In this document: positions 53,988 to 61,746 of the stretch, one piece after another
Position numbering within the stretch: position 1 is the stretch's first letter
Layout of the letters: the number at the start of each line of letters is the position of its first letter
From: Oceanobacter mangrovi
Lineage (GTDB): Bacteria; Pseudomonadota; Gammaproteobacteria; Pseudomonadales; Oceanobacteraceae
Length of the DNA stretch: 64,000 nucleotides
Reading direction: 5' to 3'
Assembly (NCBI RefSeq): GCF_019740315.1
Contig: NZ_JAHXZR010000005.1
Span: 186,001 to 250,000 of the forward strand
Position numbers and translations under genes: made by a program
Notes under the pieces: generated by a model
Seen by the model: only the letters and a program-made list of their open reading frames with translations
The model's database searches: none
What the model was told of the DNA's origin: nothing

Positions 53988-55025
53988 ATGCGCAGTAAAT
54001 TCATTGTTTTGCTGACCTGGCTGGCCAGTGTCAGCGCCCACGCAGATCTGGTCATCCTGCAATACCATCACGTTTCAACCGACACGCCCCCCGAGACCAG
54101 CATTGCGCCAGCAGACTTCGAGCGGCACCTGCAACTGCTGCAACAGCAGCACATGACAGTGGTATCGCTACCCCAGGCCATCAAGGCGCTGCAGCAAGGC
54201 CAGCCACTGCCGCCACGAGCGGTTGCCATTACGTTTGACGATGCCTACGAATCGATTTATTCGCAGGCGTTTCCGCTGCTCAAACAACGCGGCTGGCCAT
54301 TCACCATTTTCGTGAATCCTGGCCCGGTCGACCAGCAATTGCCCGGCACCATCAGTTGGGATCAACTGCGGCAGATGCAACAAGCCGGAGCAACCATTGC
54401 CAATCACACGCTCAATCATCCCTACCTGCTGAATCGCCCCGCCGGACAGTCACTGGATCAATGGCTCACAACGGAAGTGCTGGGCGCTGAACAGCGTATT
54501 AAAGAGGAACTTGGCAGCTCAACACGCATGCTGGCCTATCCCTATGGGGAGTTTTCACTGGAAATTTCCGACTGGCTGCGGCGCCACCGGTTTATCGCCT
54601 TCGGCCAGCAATCCGGTGCGGTCGGCGAGCAAACCTACTGGCAGGCGATTCCACGTTTTCCGGCAGCCGCTTCGTATGCCAATCTGGAAACCCTCACACC
54701 GAAACTCAAGACCCTGGCCTTTAACACCCACCAGCAACCACCGCTGGAGCCTCAGCTGGGCGGCCAAAACCCGCCGCTGCTGCAACTGGCTATCGACAGT
54801 GAGGACATCAAACCCGGCAGCCTGCAGTGCTTTGCCAGTCATGAAGGGAAAATGGAAGTAACAAGCCAGGCAACCACCGGGGAATTAACCTTCACGACCA
54901 GAGCCAAAACCCCAATAACGGCTGGCCGTGGCCGCTACAACTGCACCGCCAGCAGCCTCAGCAAGCCCGATTATTATTACTGGTACTCGCAGCTGTGGAT
55001 TAACACGTCAGTGGAAAACCGTTGA
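53988..55025 (+). CDS. Polysaccharide deacetylase family protein, exported
   Basis: A 345-residue secreted protein: signal peptide MRSKFIVLLTWLASVSAHA, then the NodB-type deacetylase domain with VAITFDDAYESIYSQAFPLLKQRGWPFTIFV (metal-binding Asp pair) and the histidines of TIANHTLNHPYL. The domain starts with VILQYHHVS, as in the PgaB/IcaB-like group that removes acetyl groups from poly-GlcNAc, but no pga genes are near. The C-terminal 100 residues are unassigned. The ATG at 53988 (after CAGGTG) gives the signal peptide. Its last 26 bases overlap the convergent metallopeptidase gene. Confidence 0.88.
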   Translation: MRSKFIVLLTWLASVSAHADLVILQYHHVSTDTPPETSIAPADFERHLQLLQQQHMTVVSLPQAIKALQQGQPLPPRAVAITFDDAYESIYSQAFPLLKQRGWPFTIFVNPGPVDQQLPGTISWDQLRQMQQAGATIANHTLNHPYLLNRPAGQSLDQWLTTEVLGAEQRIKEELGSSTRMLAYPYGEFSLEISDWLRRHRFIAFGQQSGAVGEQTYWQAIPRFPAAASYANLETLTPKLKTLAFNTHQQPPLEPQLGGQNPPLLQLAIDSEDIKPGSLQCFASHEGKMEVTSQATTGELTFTTRAKTPITAGRGRYNCTASSLSKPDYYYWYSQLWINTSVENR

Positions 55026-55704
55026 TTTTGACCGCCGCCAAACGGGCTTCCTTGCTGCGGCAGTCGGTTACATGAGCAGTCAGCAAGGCCCGAAAACCCG
55101 GGCCATGGTTAAAGTGGCGAATGTGGCAAAGCTCATGCACAACCACCAGCTCAATCAGCTCCTCCGGCAAATGAATCAGGGCCAGATTAAGATTGATATA
55201 ACCACGGGTCGACAAGCTGCCCCAGCGGGTTTTCATCTTTTTGATTCGCATAGTCGGGCGTGGCTTGCCGTACTGTTCAAACTGCGGCCACCAGTGATCA
55301 ATCAAGCGCTCAAAAACACTTCTGGCCTGCTCCCGCAGCCACAGCTCCGCGGCCTTTTGATCAATCACACCGTTAGCCGCATAGAGCTGCAGCTCATTAC
55401 CCAGCCGTAATGGCCGCTTGTTGGTAGAGGGTTTCAGTAGCAGTGTCTGGCCCAGAAATTCCAGTTTGCCGTGAGACTCCTGCTTGCGCTGATGCCAGTC
55501 ATCCAGGCGTTCCAGCAACCAGTCCTGATGCTTCAGCAAGAAGCGCTCGATCTCGGACTTTGGACAACGCAATGGCACCCGCACATCGGCTTCACCCGCC
55601 GCCGACAGCACCAGCCGCATGGTTTTGCGGCGCATATAATGAATGTTGACGACCAGCTGATAACCCGCCAGCGGCAGCCTGAATTGTTGTTTGTTGCCTT
55701 GCAT
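55000..55704 (-). CDS. YgjP/DUF45-type metallopeptidase
   Basis: A 234-residue predicted zinc metallohydrolase. The HExxH motif is in VVVHELCHIRHFNHGPGF, with a third ligand histidine in the same segment, and the upstream block MRIKKMKTRWGSLSTRGYINLNLALIHLP is typical of the YgjP/DUF45 (M48-like) group. Its N-terminus LVVNIHYMRRKTMRLVLSAAGEADVRVPL also fits. The true substrate is not certain. The start at 55704 (MQGNKQQF) is chosen from the family; the longer antisense-like frame is rejected. Its 3' end overlaps the deacetylase gene. Confidence 0.9.
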   Translation of the reverse strand: MQGNKQQFRLPLAGYQLVVNIHYMRRKTMRLVLSAAGEADVRVPLRCPKSEIERFLLKHQDWLLERLDDWHQRKQESHGKLEFLGQTLLLKPSTNKRPLRLGNELQLYAANGVIDQKAAELWLREQARSVFERLIDHWWPQFEQYGKPRPTMRIKKMKTRWGSLSTRGYINLNLALIHLPEELIELVVVHELCHIRHFNHGPGFRALLTAHVTDCRSKEARLAAVKINGFPLTC

Positions 55705-55743
55705 AACCCTGCTACGATTGCGGCCAACTTGAGGAGCCCGAAT

Positions 55744-56319
55744 ATGAACGATCTGAATAATATCCCAGCACTGGACGAGAACGAACTCGAAAGACTGGGC
55801 GTGCTGCTGGAAGAAGAAGCCGAACGTCAGGACAGCTTCGACTTTTTTGCGGTCCACGGTCTGATTACCGCCCTGCTGGTTGGCCCGATGGAGTTCGACC
55901 CGGAACTGGTATGGCAAGCGGCTTTTGAAGAGCAACTGGGCTTCAGCAAGCAGGAAAAGCAGGATGTCAGTGAGCTGATCATCAAGCTGTCGAAGGAAAT
56001 CCAGGCCTGGCTGGACTCCGGTGCCGACTTCCCGGTTCCGGCCGATCTGACACTGGTCGACGAGGAAGAAGAACCGCCACTGGAAAGCTGGGCAATTGGT
56101 TTTGTCACCGGTGTGATGCAGCACGAAGAGGCCTGGTACGCCAGCAATGAAGAAACCGTGGCCGAGTGCCTGTTCCCGGTGATGTACGCGTCCGGCCTGT
56201 TCGCTGACGAAGAAGAAATGGCCGACATCGATGACGACGTTGACCTGTCCAACCAGGTTTGTGGCGGCATTCCAGCGACTATTGTCGATCTGTACCTGCA
56301 TTACCACAGCCAGGGCTGA
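55744..56319 (+). CDS. UPF0149 family protein
   Basis: A 191-residue acidic protein of the YecA/YgfB (UPF0149) family. Family blocks are LDENELERLGVLLEEEAERQDSFDFFAVHGLITALLVGP and WAIGFVTGVMQHEEAW, with a very acidic C-terminal helix region. GAGGAG lies before the ATG at 55744. It is divergent from the metallopeptidase, with 39 bases between start codons. Function in this family is poorly known. Confidence 0.88.
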   Translation: MNDLNNIPALDENELERLGVLLEEEAERQDSFDFFAVHGLITALLVGPMEFDPELVWQAAFEEQLGFSKQEKQDVSELIIKLSKEIQAWLDSGADFPVPADLTLVDEEEEPPLESWAIGFVTGVMQHEEAWYASNEETVAECLFPVMYASGLFADEEEMADIDDDVDLSNQVCGGIPATIVDLYLHYHSQG

Positions 56320-56341
56320 TCTCGCCGCTCTGTAAGAACCT

Positions 56342-56368
56342 AAAAAACCGCCAGCTGGCGGTTTTTTT
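56342..56368. terminator. Bidirectional terminator after the UPF0149 gene
   Basis: AAAAAACCGCCAG-CTGGCGGTTTTTTT is fully palindromic and ends both the UPF0149 gene and the convergent PstS-OmpA gene. Confidence 0.92.
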
Positions 56369-56389
56369 ATGGCTCAGACAAGCCTGGTC

Positions 56390-57742
56390 TCAGTGCGTAT
56401 CCTGCACCCAGACTTCGACCCGACGGTTTTTCATCCGGCCTTCGTCACGGTTACCGGAAGCGACCGGCAGATCTTCACCGTAACCCACCGAGATTTTTGG
56501 ATAAATTCCGGCCCGCACCAACTCCCGACGTACCGCCATGGCACGCAGTTTGGACAACAGCTTGGAACGTGTTTCGGTACGTTTTTTGTCACCAAACCCA
56601 ATCAGCACGATGTCAGCATTATTACCGCTGGTCTGCAGATAACCGACCAGACGATCAATATCTTTCATCGCCTTGTTATCCAGCTTGGCACTGCCTTCCT
56701 TGAAGCGGAAGTTAATGGTCAGGCGTTTGGAATCGTTGGTGATCTTGCGGAAGTCTTCCGGCAACTCAGAGTAAAACTCAGGAATAACAGCCTTCAGTTC
56801 CTGGGAAATAAAACCGGATTCAGCCACCACTTGCTGGCCTTCGTTACGCTGCACAAAACCCATAAAATCACTGACGTATGGGTTGGCTGGCTGATCATCG
56901 GTGTACATATAAAGGCGGCGAGACAAGGCGTAGTCTTCCGTTGCAACAGTCAGCTTGTTCGGCTTCAGCGCCTTGGCACTGCCATCGGACACGGACAACA
57001 ATTTAGATTCACGCACAAATGACAGGCCGACAAAACCAATACCGTTATTATCTGCACTCACCCGATCCGACAACACGGCGTTGGATTCAAAGCGGTCAGC
57101 GGCACCTGTCAGCGGCTTTTTGCCCAGCACCATGTGTTTGAAGCTATCCCAGGTACCGGAGTTTTCGTCACGGGCGTAAACATGAATCGGGCCAGGCTGG
57201 CCGCCCAGCTGGGACCAGTCGGTGTAACCACCGGAGAAAATCTCAGCGATTTCTTCCACGCTCAGCTCACTGACCGGGTTGTTCTGATTAACAATAATCG
57301 CCAGACCGTCGATACCAACGATGTGCTCAGACTGTGGTGCCGTCATATCCGCCACCCCCGCCAGCATGGCGGCTTCCTTATCCTTGATAGGACGTGAGGC
57401 AGCGGCAATGTCAGTAGTACCGTCTTTCAGACCCGAGAAACCGGTACCAGAACCGTGGGCAGCAATATCAACCACCAGCTGGGTGCTGGTGCTCTTCAAA
57501 TAACCCGTAATCTGCTTTTCGTTTTCCACTTTGGTCTCGCGAATCTGTACATCTTCAGCGCCATTCGCTTCCAGATAGCGTTTAACCAGATTAGGACCCA
57601 GTTCCGCACCAATGGTGTTGGAACCGTGAATAGTAAACAGATGTACATCACCGTTAACCGGCATGTTGGCAAACGAAGATTGGGTCGCGGCATGGCCGAC
57701 AGCACAAAAGCAGGACAGCAGCAGCAAAAACATTGCACGCAT
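56390..57742 (-). CDS. PstS-like substrate-binding domain fused to an OmpA domain
   Basis: A 450-residue exported protein. After the signal peptide MRAMFLLLLSCFCAVGHA comes a phosphate-binding-protein-like domain (FTIHGSNTIGAELGPNLVKRYLEANG, DIAAHGSGTGFSGLKDGTTDIAAASRPI, YARDENSGTWDSFKHMVLG, TDDQPANPYVSDFMGFV). The last 120 residues are an OmpA peptidoglycan-binding domain (LIGFGDKKRTETRSKLLSKLRAMAVRRELV, GRMKNRRVEVWV). The fusion would tether a phosphate binder to the cell wall. I start it at the ATG at 57742, spaced from AGGTGA; a GTG at 57754 and an ATG at 57751 are also in frame. A candidate Pho box precedes it. Confidence 0.9.
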   Translation of the reverse strand: MRAMFLLLLSCFCAVGHAATQSSFANMPVNGDVHLFTIHGSNTIGAELGPNLVKRYLEANGAEDVQIRETKVENEKQITGYLKSTSTQLVVDIAAHGSGTGFSGLKDGTTDIAAASRPIKDKEAAMLAGVADMTAPQSEHIVGIDGLAIIVNQNNPVSELSVEEIAEIFSGGYTDWSQLGGQPGPIHVYARDENSGTWDSFKHMVLGKKPLTGAADRFESNAVLSDRVSADNNGIGFVGLSFVRESKLLSVSDGSAKALKPNKLTVATEDYALSRRLYMYTDDQPANPYVSDFMGFVQRNEGQQVVAESGFISQELKAVIPEFYSELPEDFRKITNDSKRLTINFRFKEGSAKLDNKAMKDIDRLVGYLQTSGNNADIVLIGFGDKKRTETRSKLLSKLRAMAVRRELVRAGIYPKISVGYGEDLPVASGNRDEGRMKNRRVEVWVQDTH

Positions 57743-57781
57743 CAGTATCATCACCTAATCCAGGCCAGAAATTTGGCCGGG

Positions 57782-57815
57782 ATTCTATGAAGATTATCTT
57801 ACACTTTCGTTACAG
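57782..57815 (-). promoter_or_regulatory. Candidate Pho box and promoter of the PstS-OmpA gene
   Basis: On the minus strand CTGTAAC-GAAA-GTGTAAG (57815-57798) resembles the PhoB-binding 7-4-7 direct repeat CTGTCAT. TAGAAT (57787-57782) follows after exactly 10 bases, the usual spacing from Pho box to -10. Confidence 0.5.
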
Positions 57816-57870
57816 GAGAGACAGGTAAGTCACTGAACGCCTGATCATTTAGCAACCGCAACAGGCGATA

Positions 57871-57899
57871 TCAAAACAACGCCCACCGAAAGGCGGGCG
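57871..57899 (-). terminator. Rho-independent terminator after bolA
   Basis: On the minus strand CGCCCGCC-TTTC-GGTGGGCG (one G-T pair) is followed by TTGTTTTGA, beginning 17 bases after the bolA stop. Confidence 0.72.
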
Positions 57900-57916
57900 A
57901 ACAGCAAAAAGTCTGA

Positions 57917-58216
57917 TCAGTGCTTGCCAGCACACTGTGGTGAAGCAGGGACAGCGTCGGTCACAGCCCACTCTTCCGGCGTGTACAAATGCAACGCCAA
58001 CGCATGAAGAGGCCCCTGTAACGCTTCACCAACCAGGCCATAAATCATCTGATGGCGCGCTACGGCACGTTTACCAGCAAACGCTTCCGACACCAGTGTC
58101 AGCTTGAAGTGGGAATCGGTGGCAGGGCCGGCATGCATATGACTCTCGTTCAGCAGCTCCAGATAGGAAGGCTCCAGCGAGGCCACCGCCTCTTTTATAT
58201 AGTTGTCTACATTCAT
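57917..58216 (-). CDS. bolA: BolA family transcriptional regulator/Fe-S trafficking protein
   Basis: A 99-residue BolA-fold protein. BolA proteins partner with monothiol glutaredoxins in Fe-S/iron handling and affect cell shape and biofilm genes in E. coli. The core LLNESHMHAGPATDSHFKLTLVSEAFAGKRAVARHQMIYGLVGEAL contains the conserved His of the family, and the C-terminal ALALHLYTPEEW matches BolA rather than IbaG. The ATG at 58216 (MNVDNYIKEAV) is the natural start; the longer frame from 58660 is rejected. It is divergent from an acidic protein gene. Confidence 0.92.
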   Translation of the reverse strand: MNVDNYIKEAVASLEPSYLELLNESHMHAGPATDSHFKLTLVSEAFAGKRAVARHQMIYGLVGEALQGPLHALALHLYTPEEWAVTDAVPASPQCAGKH

Positions 58217-58321
58217 GGGATACGCGCTTACTTGTTGGCTAGTGTCTGCGTATAATCCGCCGCCCTTGGCCGTAACACAAGTTTCTGTGGATCCAGTAAC
58301 AGAGCAAACCAGGAGAGCACC

Positions 58322-58930
58322 ATGAGCGAATTTGAACAATCCAGCACCCAGAGCCTGATCGACAAGTATTACCAGGAAGAGCAGCAACGCCGCCTGCGTG
58401 AGAAAACCCAGGCCGATATCCTGGTGAAGGCCGAACCAACCGATCTGGCGATGATCAACATGATCGCCAAACGTTTCCAGAAAAGCCGCGAAGAGCTGAT
58501 CCGTGACGTTCTCTCGAACGCCCTGATCGACCTGTTCGCACGTCTGGAAGCCGGCGAGCGCAAGCTGCTGGCACGCGATGCCGATGAAAACACCCGCCAG
58601 CTGGCCCGCGAGATTGCCGAAGAAAACGGCCTGATGGACCTGGAAGTGCCACAAGGACACTGGGCTGGCGTCGAAAAGCTGGTACTGAAGAACGAGCGCA
58701 AACGCGCTAAAGACCAGGAAAAACAGGACATGCTGCTGGATAAGGCGCGCCAGCTGATCGCCCAGATGGAACAGCAGGAAAGTCCTGTAGAAGATGCCGT
58801 TGAGGAGGAAGAAGACGACTCAATGGTGGCAGCAGCAGCCGAAGATGCGCATACTGAAGAAGTTGAAGCGTCAGAATCAGAGGGTGACGAAGACTCTACC
58901 GAAGACAGCCAACCTGCTTCAGTGTTCTGA
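58322..58930 (+). CDS. Acidic, helical protein of unknown function
   Basis: A 202-residue protein with no signal peptide or membrane helix. The first 140 residues are charged helices (LAMINMIAKRFQKSREELIRDVLSNALIDLFARLEAGERKLL, NGLMDLEVPQGHW), and the last 60 are extremely acidic with a low-complexity E/D/S tail (EEEEDDSM, SEGDEDSTEDSQ). Such tails often bind basic partners, but no function can be assigned. GGAGAG precedes the ATG. It is divergent from bolA across 105 bases and could share a control region with it. Confidence 0.72.
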   Translation: MSEFEQSSTQSLIDKYYQEEQQRRLREKTQADILVKAEPTDLAMINMIAKRFQKSREELIRDVLSNALIDLFARLEAGERKLLARDADENTRQLAREIAEENGLMDLEVPQGHWAGVEKLVLKNERKRAKDQEKQDMLLDKARQLIAQMEQQESPVEDAVEEEEDDSMVAAAAEDAHTEEVEASESEGDEDSTEDSQPASVF

Positions 58931-59380
58931 TTCATGCTGTAAAGGCGGTTGGTTCTGTGAACCGCCTGTTCTACGACGGCTGGCTGAGAGGCCAGCCCGG
59001 GCAAACCCGAATGGCTATTTGCGCCAGAGCCTTAGCTCACGAAACTCACCTGGGCCTGCCTGCATCCATAGCAGCTCGGCTTGATCTGAGAAAACGAATT
59101 TGTTGCCAACCAGGAAACCGGCGCGACGCCGACCGGACACAGTCGCCGACGCTTGCCTCCCCTGACGTTTGGCACTCCGAGCGAAATCTTCTGGTAAGAC
59201 ATCCATAAATTTGTCTCCAACTTGACCAATTTCACAAGGTACTCAAGGATCCCGGTCAGGTTATCCAGCAATTATGACATTCCAATAAACGCCCAAAATA
59301 TTGATCGGGCGGTTGCTCTCACCGGACCGATCATTACAATGTGCCGCCCAAAATCAATCAGGTCAATCGGATTACACACA
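58931..59380. other. Gap between the acidic protein and the YlqF-like gene
   Basis: 450 bases. It contains a hairpin AGGCGGTT...AACCGCCT (58943-58967) just past the stop of the acidic protein, which could end it weakly, and the low-confidence minus-strand frame at 59015-59206. The stretch 59207-59380 should hold the promoter of the YlqF-like gene; I could not find a convincing one. Confidence 0.4.
59015..59206 (-). CDS. Possible small protein of unknown function
   Basis: A 63-residue frame not recognised. GGAGAC lies about 6-9 bases before the ATG, and the sequence has a balanced composition: basic N-terminal part, then a hydrophobic-aromatic stretch (RAGFLVGNKFVFSDQAELLWM). Two other frames overlap it, and its length is small, so this is only a possible gene. 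Confidence 0.35.
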   Translation of the reverse strand: MDVLPEDFARSAKRQGRQASATVSGRRRAGFLVGNKFVFSDQAELLWMQAGPGEFRELRLWRK

Positions 59381-60343
59381 ATGGCAGTTCAATGGTTCCC
59401 TGGGCATATGAACAAAGCCCGCAAAAAAATCAGCGAAGCCATGCCGGATATCGATCTGGTGATTGAGGTGCTGGATGCTCGCTTGCCGTTCTCCAGTACC
59501 AATCCACTGGTCGATGAGTTGCGTCGCAACAAACCGGTGATCAAGGTGCTGAACAAGCAGGATCTCGCTGATCCCAAAATCACCCAGCAGTGGGTGGACT
59601 TCTTCAGTCAGCAGGAAAACACCCAGGCGTTGCCGCTGATTGCTGAAGATAAGTCCCATCTGAAAAAGCTGACCGCACTGGTCAAGCGCATGGGTGCCGC
59701 CAAGTCCGACAAGAAACAATCCATCCGTACCATGGTGATGGGCATTCCCAATGTCGGCAAATCCACTCTGATCAATGGTCTCGCGGGGCGCTATATTGCC
59801 AAAACCGGCAACGAACCGGCAGTGACCAAGTCCAATCAGTTGATCGACCTCAAGAATGGCATTGTGCTGTCAGATACTCCGGGGATTCTGTGGCCGAAGT
59901 TTGAGAACGAAAACAGCGGCTATCGGCTGGCAGCCAGCGGCGCCGTCAAAGACACCGCCATTGAGTATCAGGATATCGCCACCTTTGCGCTGGGCTTTTT
60001 GCTGGGGCATTACCCGGCTGAGCTGCAGCAACGCTACAAGCTGAAGGAATTGCCGGAAACCGCCACCAGAGCACTGGAAGCCATTGGCAGCAAACGTGGC
60101 TGTTTACGCCCGGGAGGTGTGATCGACTTGCACAAGGCGGCAGAGCTGGTGTTACACGAAATGCGTTCCGGCAAGATGGGGCGTATATCGCTGGAAACGC
60201 CTGAGTTGATTGAACGGGAGCTGGCAGAGATCGAAGCCGCACGACTGGCAGCCATTGCAGCGCAGGAAGCGGAACGCGCCGCTGAGGAAGCCAGACGCAC
60301 TGGCAGACCACAGCCCGATGACAACGCCGAGCCGGCGCAATAA
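59381..60343 (+). CDS. ylqF: Ribosome biogenesis GTPase YlqF/RbgA-like
   Basis: A 320-residue circularly permuted GTPase of the YlqF/RbgA family, linked in Bacillus to 50S ribosome assembly. The motif order is G4 NKQD (VLNKQDLADPKI), then G1 GIPNVGKST and G3 DTPGILWP, the permuted arrangement. The N-terminal WFPGHMNKARKKI and the GIPNVGKSTLINGLAGR blocks are diagnostic. The C-terminal 90 residues, rich in E, A and R, are longer than in RbgA. The ATG at 59381 (MAVQWFPGHM) is the family start. The E. coli relatives are uncertain. Confidence 0.93.
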   Translation: MAVQWFPGHMNKARKKISEAMPDIDLVIEVLDARLPFSSTNPLVDELRRNKPVIKVLNKQDLADPKITQQWVDFFSQQENTQALPLIAEDKSHLKKLTALVKRMGAAKSDKKQSIRTMVMGIPNVGKSTLINGLAGRYIAKTGNEPAVTKSNQLIDLKNGIVLSDTPGILWPKFENENSGYRLAASGAVKDTAIEYQDIATFALGFLLGHYPAELQQRYKLKELPETATRALEAIGSKRGCLRPGGVIDLHKAAELVLHEMRSGKMGRISLETPELIERELAEIEAARLAAIAAQEAERAAEEARRTGRPQPDDNAEPAQ

Positions 60344-60389
60344 CACCAGCTCCAAAGCAGCTGCCACTGATCCTGTACCGCAGCAGCGG

Positions 60390-61259
60390 TTAAAAGCGGT
60401 TCAGTGGCAGTTTCAGATAAGAGACACCATTAGCTTCCGGCTCCGGCAGCGCCCCCGCCCGAATATTCACCTGCAATGACGGCAAAATCAGTCGCGGCAT
60501 TTCCAGCCCGGCATCCCTTTTCTCCCGCATCGCCACAAACTCCGCCGGAGCCACGGCATCGGCCACATGAATATTGGCCTGACGCTGTTCCGCCACAGTG
60601 ACCGACGCAATCAGTTCGCGTTCGACCGGTGGATAGTCGTGACAAAGGTACAGACGAGTCTCGTTCCCCAGCGCAAACAGCTTCTGGATCGAGCTGTATA
60701 AAGTCGTAGCGTCGCCTTTGGGAAAATCGCAACGGGCAGTGCCTACGTCCGGGGCGAAAATGGTATCGCCAACAAACACAGAACGGTCGTCCAGCAAATA
60801 GCTGACACAGGCCGGTGTATGGCCCGGAGTCGACAATACCCGAATCCGGTGTTCCCCAAACTCCAGTTCGTCGCCTTCCTCGACCAGCACATCAAACTGA
60901 TGGCCATCCGCCAAAAAGCTGGCTGGTTCGTTAAAAACCTCAGCAAAGATTTGCTGCACTTCAACAATGGGTTTACCAACCACAATGCGTGCACCGGTCT
61001 GACCACGAACGTAGTCCGCTGCCGACAAATGGTCTGCATGAGCATGGGTTTCCAGCACATAAACGACTTTTGAGCCCTGCTCGGCAACCGCTGCCAGAAT
61101 CTGGTCTATCGACTCACTGCTGGTTTTGCCGGATTTCTGGTCAAAGTCCATCACCGGATCCACCAGCAACGACAAGCCACTGCTGCTGTCGCTTACCCAG
61201 TGGCTGAAGGTCGAGGTGTCGTTGTGAAAAAAGCTGTCAATCCGGATCGATGTAGTCAT
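60390..61259 (-). CDS. Metallo-beta-lactamase-fold hydrolase, Blh/ETHE1-like
   Basis: A 289-residue MBL-fold enzyme resembling persulfide dioxygenases (ETHE1/Blh group), which oxidise glutathione persulfide to sulfite. Metal ligands are in ETHAHADHLSAADYVRG (HxHxDH), STPGHTPACVSYLL and LCHDYPP; the block VFVGDTIFAPDVGTARCDFPKGDA is typical of the Blh subgroup. It is separated by 109 bases from a divergent ArsR-family regulator, as in the bigR-blh sulfide-response operons, so a role in sulfide or persulfide detoxification is likely but not shown. AGGAGC lies before the ATG. Confidence 0.88.
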   Translation of the reverse strand: MTTSIRIDSFFHNDTSTFSHWVSDSSSGLSLLVDPVMDFDQKSGKTSSESIDQILAAVAEQGSKVVYVLETHAHADHLSAADYVRGQTGARIVVGKPIVEVQQIFAEVFNEPASFLADGHQFDVLVEEGDELEFGEHRIRVLSTPGHTPACVSYLLDDRSVFVGDTIFAPDVGTARCDFPKGDATTLYSSIQKLFALGNETRLYLCHDYPPVERELIASVTVAEQRQANIHVADAVAPAEFVAMREKRDAGLEMPRLILPSLQVNIRAGALPEPEANGVSYLKLPLNRF

Positions 61260-61299
61260 GTCACCTGCTCCTGATGAATTTCCACCATCTTACATTCAC

Positions 61300-61331
61300 A
61301 TATTCTTATTTAGCAATATTGAATATATACT
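61300..61331. promoter_or_regulatory. Candidate shared operator/promoter of the MBL hydrolase and ArsR genes
   Basis: ATATTC (61300-61305) and GAATAT (61321-61326) are inverted 6-base repeats with a 15-base centre containing CAATATTG. TATACT at 61326-61331 would be a -10 for arsR with TTCTTA 17 bases upstream. AT-rich palindromes are typical ArsR-family sites. Confidence 0.45.
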
Positions 61332-61368
61332 TTATTGAGTTTAGTCGCCGGATCCTGCAGGAGTCGCC

Positions 61369-61668
61369 ATGAACGAATCTTTTATTCCAGCCCGCCACAC
61401 GGTTGTCCGTATGCTCAAGGCACTGGCCAACGAGCACCGACTGGCAATCATGTGTCTGCTACGCAACGGCGAGGTTTCCGTTCACGACATGTTGTGTCAG
61501 CTGCCTGTCAGCCAGTCAGCACTGTCACAACACCTGGCCTGCCTGCGCGAGGAAAACCTGGTAGCCAGCCGCAAGGAGGCCCAATGCGTCTTTTACCGGC
61601 TCAACGATGACCGGGTCGCAGCCGTCATTCAATTGATCAATCAGCTGTACAGCCAGGACCAGCAATAA
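61369..61668 (+). CDS. ArsR-family regulator (BigR/SqrR-like)
   Basis: A 99-residue winged-helix regulator. The recognition segment is LPVSQSALSQHLACLREENLV, with a wing containing SRKEAQCVFYRL. It resembles BigR, SqrR and YgaV, persulfide-sensing repressors that use two cysteines, one in helix 2 and one in the last helix. C29 (LAIMCLL) is at the helix 2 position, but the C-terminal helix ends INQLYSQDQQ with no cysteine. Extra cysteines occur at 43, 58 and 73. It probably represses the divergent MBL hydrolase gene. Alternatively it may sense metal, but typical ArsR CVC motifs are absent. Confidence 0.88.
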   Translation: MNESFIPARHTVVRMLKALANEHRLAIMCLLRNGEVSVHDMLCQLPVSQSALSQHLACLREENLVASRKEAQCVFYRLNDDRVAAVIQLINQLYSQDQQ

Positions 61669-61746
61669 ACCAGATCTGCCCACGATCTGACCTTTTGAGT
61701 GAAAACCGGTATTATTCGCGAAATTTTTTGCAGGTAACCCAAATCC

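Noticed and set aside
56259-57022. Plus-strand frames over the PstS-OmpA gene
   Set aside because: Antisense to a gene with signal peptide, two domains and its own promoter.
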